The translations under genes and the position numbers were made by a program. From Clostridia bacterium (lineage in GTDB: Bacteria; Bacillota_A; Clostridia; Oscillospirales; Acutalibacteraceae), in the NCBI GenBank assembly GCA_017445685.1, contig JAFSTS010000149.1, positions 1 through 5,058 on the forward strand: 5,058 bases of DNA, given 5' to 3'. Shown here piece by piece: positions 4,563 to 5,058 of the stretch. The notes under the pieces are model-generated. The model searched no databases. It had not been told where the DNA came from and saw only the letters and a list, made by a program, of their open reading frames with translations. The stretch's first letter is position 1. Each line of letters starts with the position of its first letter.

Positions 4563-5030
4563 ATGGGAAAGATTTGCAGTGGTTTTGGCAACAGCAACTG
4601 GTGTTACGACATTATGCCGAAGATAATGACTGCGCTTGAATACGCCATAGACGAAGGGTGCGACACATTTTTCCTCGGCGAAAGGGGACTTTTTGACAGT
4701 TATATGCTTGAAGCAACACGCGAGCTTCAGGCGAAATATCCTCACATAAAGCGGGTCCTTGTTATCCCCTACATCACAAAAACTCTCGAAAATTACAAGC
4801 GTGATTATGAACGGGATTTTGACAGTATTCTTCTGCCTCACGAAATGCTGCTCGTGCCGCCCAGATTCGCCATCTTGAAAAGAAACGAATGGGTCATCGA
4901 CCAAAGCGACATCGTTCTTTTTTACACGCGCTACACCTACGGCGGTTCGGGAAAAGCCGCCGACTACGCAAGAAGAAAAAAGAAATTCACTATCCATCTC
5001 GAAAAGGACGATCCATTCTCCGCTTTTTGA
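4563..5030 (+). CDS. SLOG-superfamily (DUF1273/YpsA-like) protein
   Basis: This 155-residue protein looks like a single Rossmann-like SLOG domain, the superfamily that includes YpsA/DUF1273, LOG and DprA; many members are predicted to bind or process nucleotide-derived ligands. Visible landmarks are an N-terminal strand with glycines (KICSGFGNSN, 3-12); FFLGERGLFDSYMLEATREL (36-55), placed where relatives have a GGxxGxD-type loop; a central strand RVLVIPYI (64-71); KRNEWVIDQSDIVLFYT (106-122), matching the conserved RN...VD.SD segment; and a ligand-loop-like YGGSGKAADYA (126-136). There is no signal peptide or membrane segment, so it should be cytoplasmic. The start has AAGGGG 8 bases upstream. 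It is divergent from a ribbon-helix-helix gene and its promoter overlaps an inverted repeat. The exact subfamily, ligand and role are not determinable here. The fold assignment is from motif pattern, not a profile search. Confidence 0.75.
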   Translation: MGKICSGFGNSNWCYDIMPKIMTALEYAIDEGCDTFFLGERGLFDSYMLEATRELQAKYPHIKRVLVIPYITKTLENYKRDYERDFDSILLPHEMLLVPPRFAILKRNEWVIDQSDIVLFYTRYTYGGSGKAADYARRKKKFTIHLEKDDPFSAF

Positions 5031-5058
5031 AAAAAGCTTGGCAAAAACTTTCATGCCG
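5031..5058. other. Right-edge tail after the SLOG gene
   Basis: These 28 bases follow the SLOG stop. GGC (5040-5042) and GCC near 5055-5057 could be the base of a hairpin cut by the window edge, but nothing firm can be called. Confidence 0.25.

Noticed and set aside
4536..5054. 172-codon minus-strand frame opposite the SLOG gene
   Set aside because: The plus-strand frame has promoter, Shine-Dalgarno and fold motifs; the minus frame has none and would run into the divergent control region.

Overview
The window reads as chromosomal DNA of a low-to-moderate G+C Clostridia-type Firmicute, probably near Ruminococcus/Oscillospiraceae. This rests on purine-rich Shine-Dalgarno sites with canonical sigma-A promoters, a Gram-positive LexA box (GAAC-N4-GTTC), a UmuC-type polymerase paired with a YolD-like protein, and clostridial-looking small regulators. 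The genus is an inference. No rRNA, tRNA, CRISPR array, transposase or integrase was seen.

Layout. (1) Positions 1-44 hold the first 14 codons of a small minus-strand protein running off the left edge. (2) Positions 45-472 are very A+T-rich, contain no convincing gene, and carry several short inverted repeats plus a cluster of TTTGTGA motifs in front of a small XRE-type repressor (473-691). (3) A hairpin terminator at 750-788 closes this part. (4) A consensus promoter with a LexA box inside its spacer drives a two-gene SOS operon: a Y-family translesion polymerase (949-2214) and a YolD-like protein (2204-2539), overlapping by 11 bp. (5) prfC (2617-4221), encoding release factor RF3, follows with its own extended -10 promoter. 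(6) A bidirectional terminator (4234-4264) separates prfC from a convergent 53-residue ribbon-helix-helix protein (4291-4452, minus). (7) Divergent from that gene is a SLOG-superfamily protein (4563-5030), with a perfect 11-bp inverted repeat overlapping its -10 box.

How the genes work together. The polymerase/YolD pair is best read as a LexA-controlled mutagenic repair cassette: the polymerase has its catalytic acidic residues and a textbook beta-clamp motif (QLDLF). prfC is housekeeping translation termination, though read-through from the SOS operon is possible because no terminator separates them. The ribbon-helix-helix/SLOG pair looks like a small regulator plus predicted nucleotide-ligand sensor unit sharing a putative operator. 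This is the least described part of the window, and its biological role is unknown. Nothing here amounts to a clearly novel multi-gene system; the strongest leads are that divergent pair and the motif cluster before the XRE gene.
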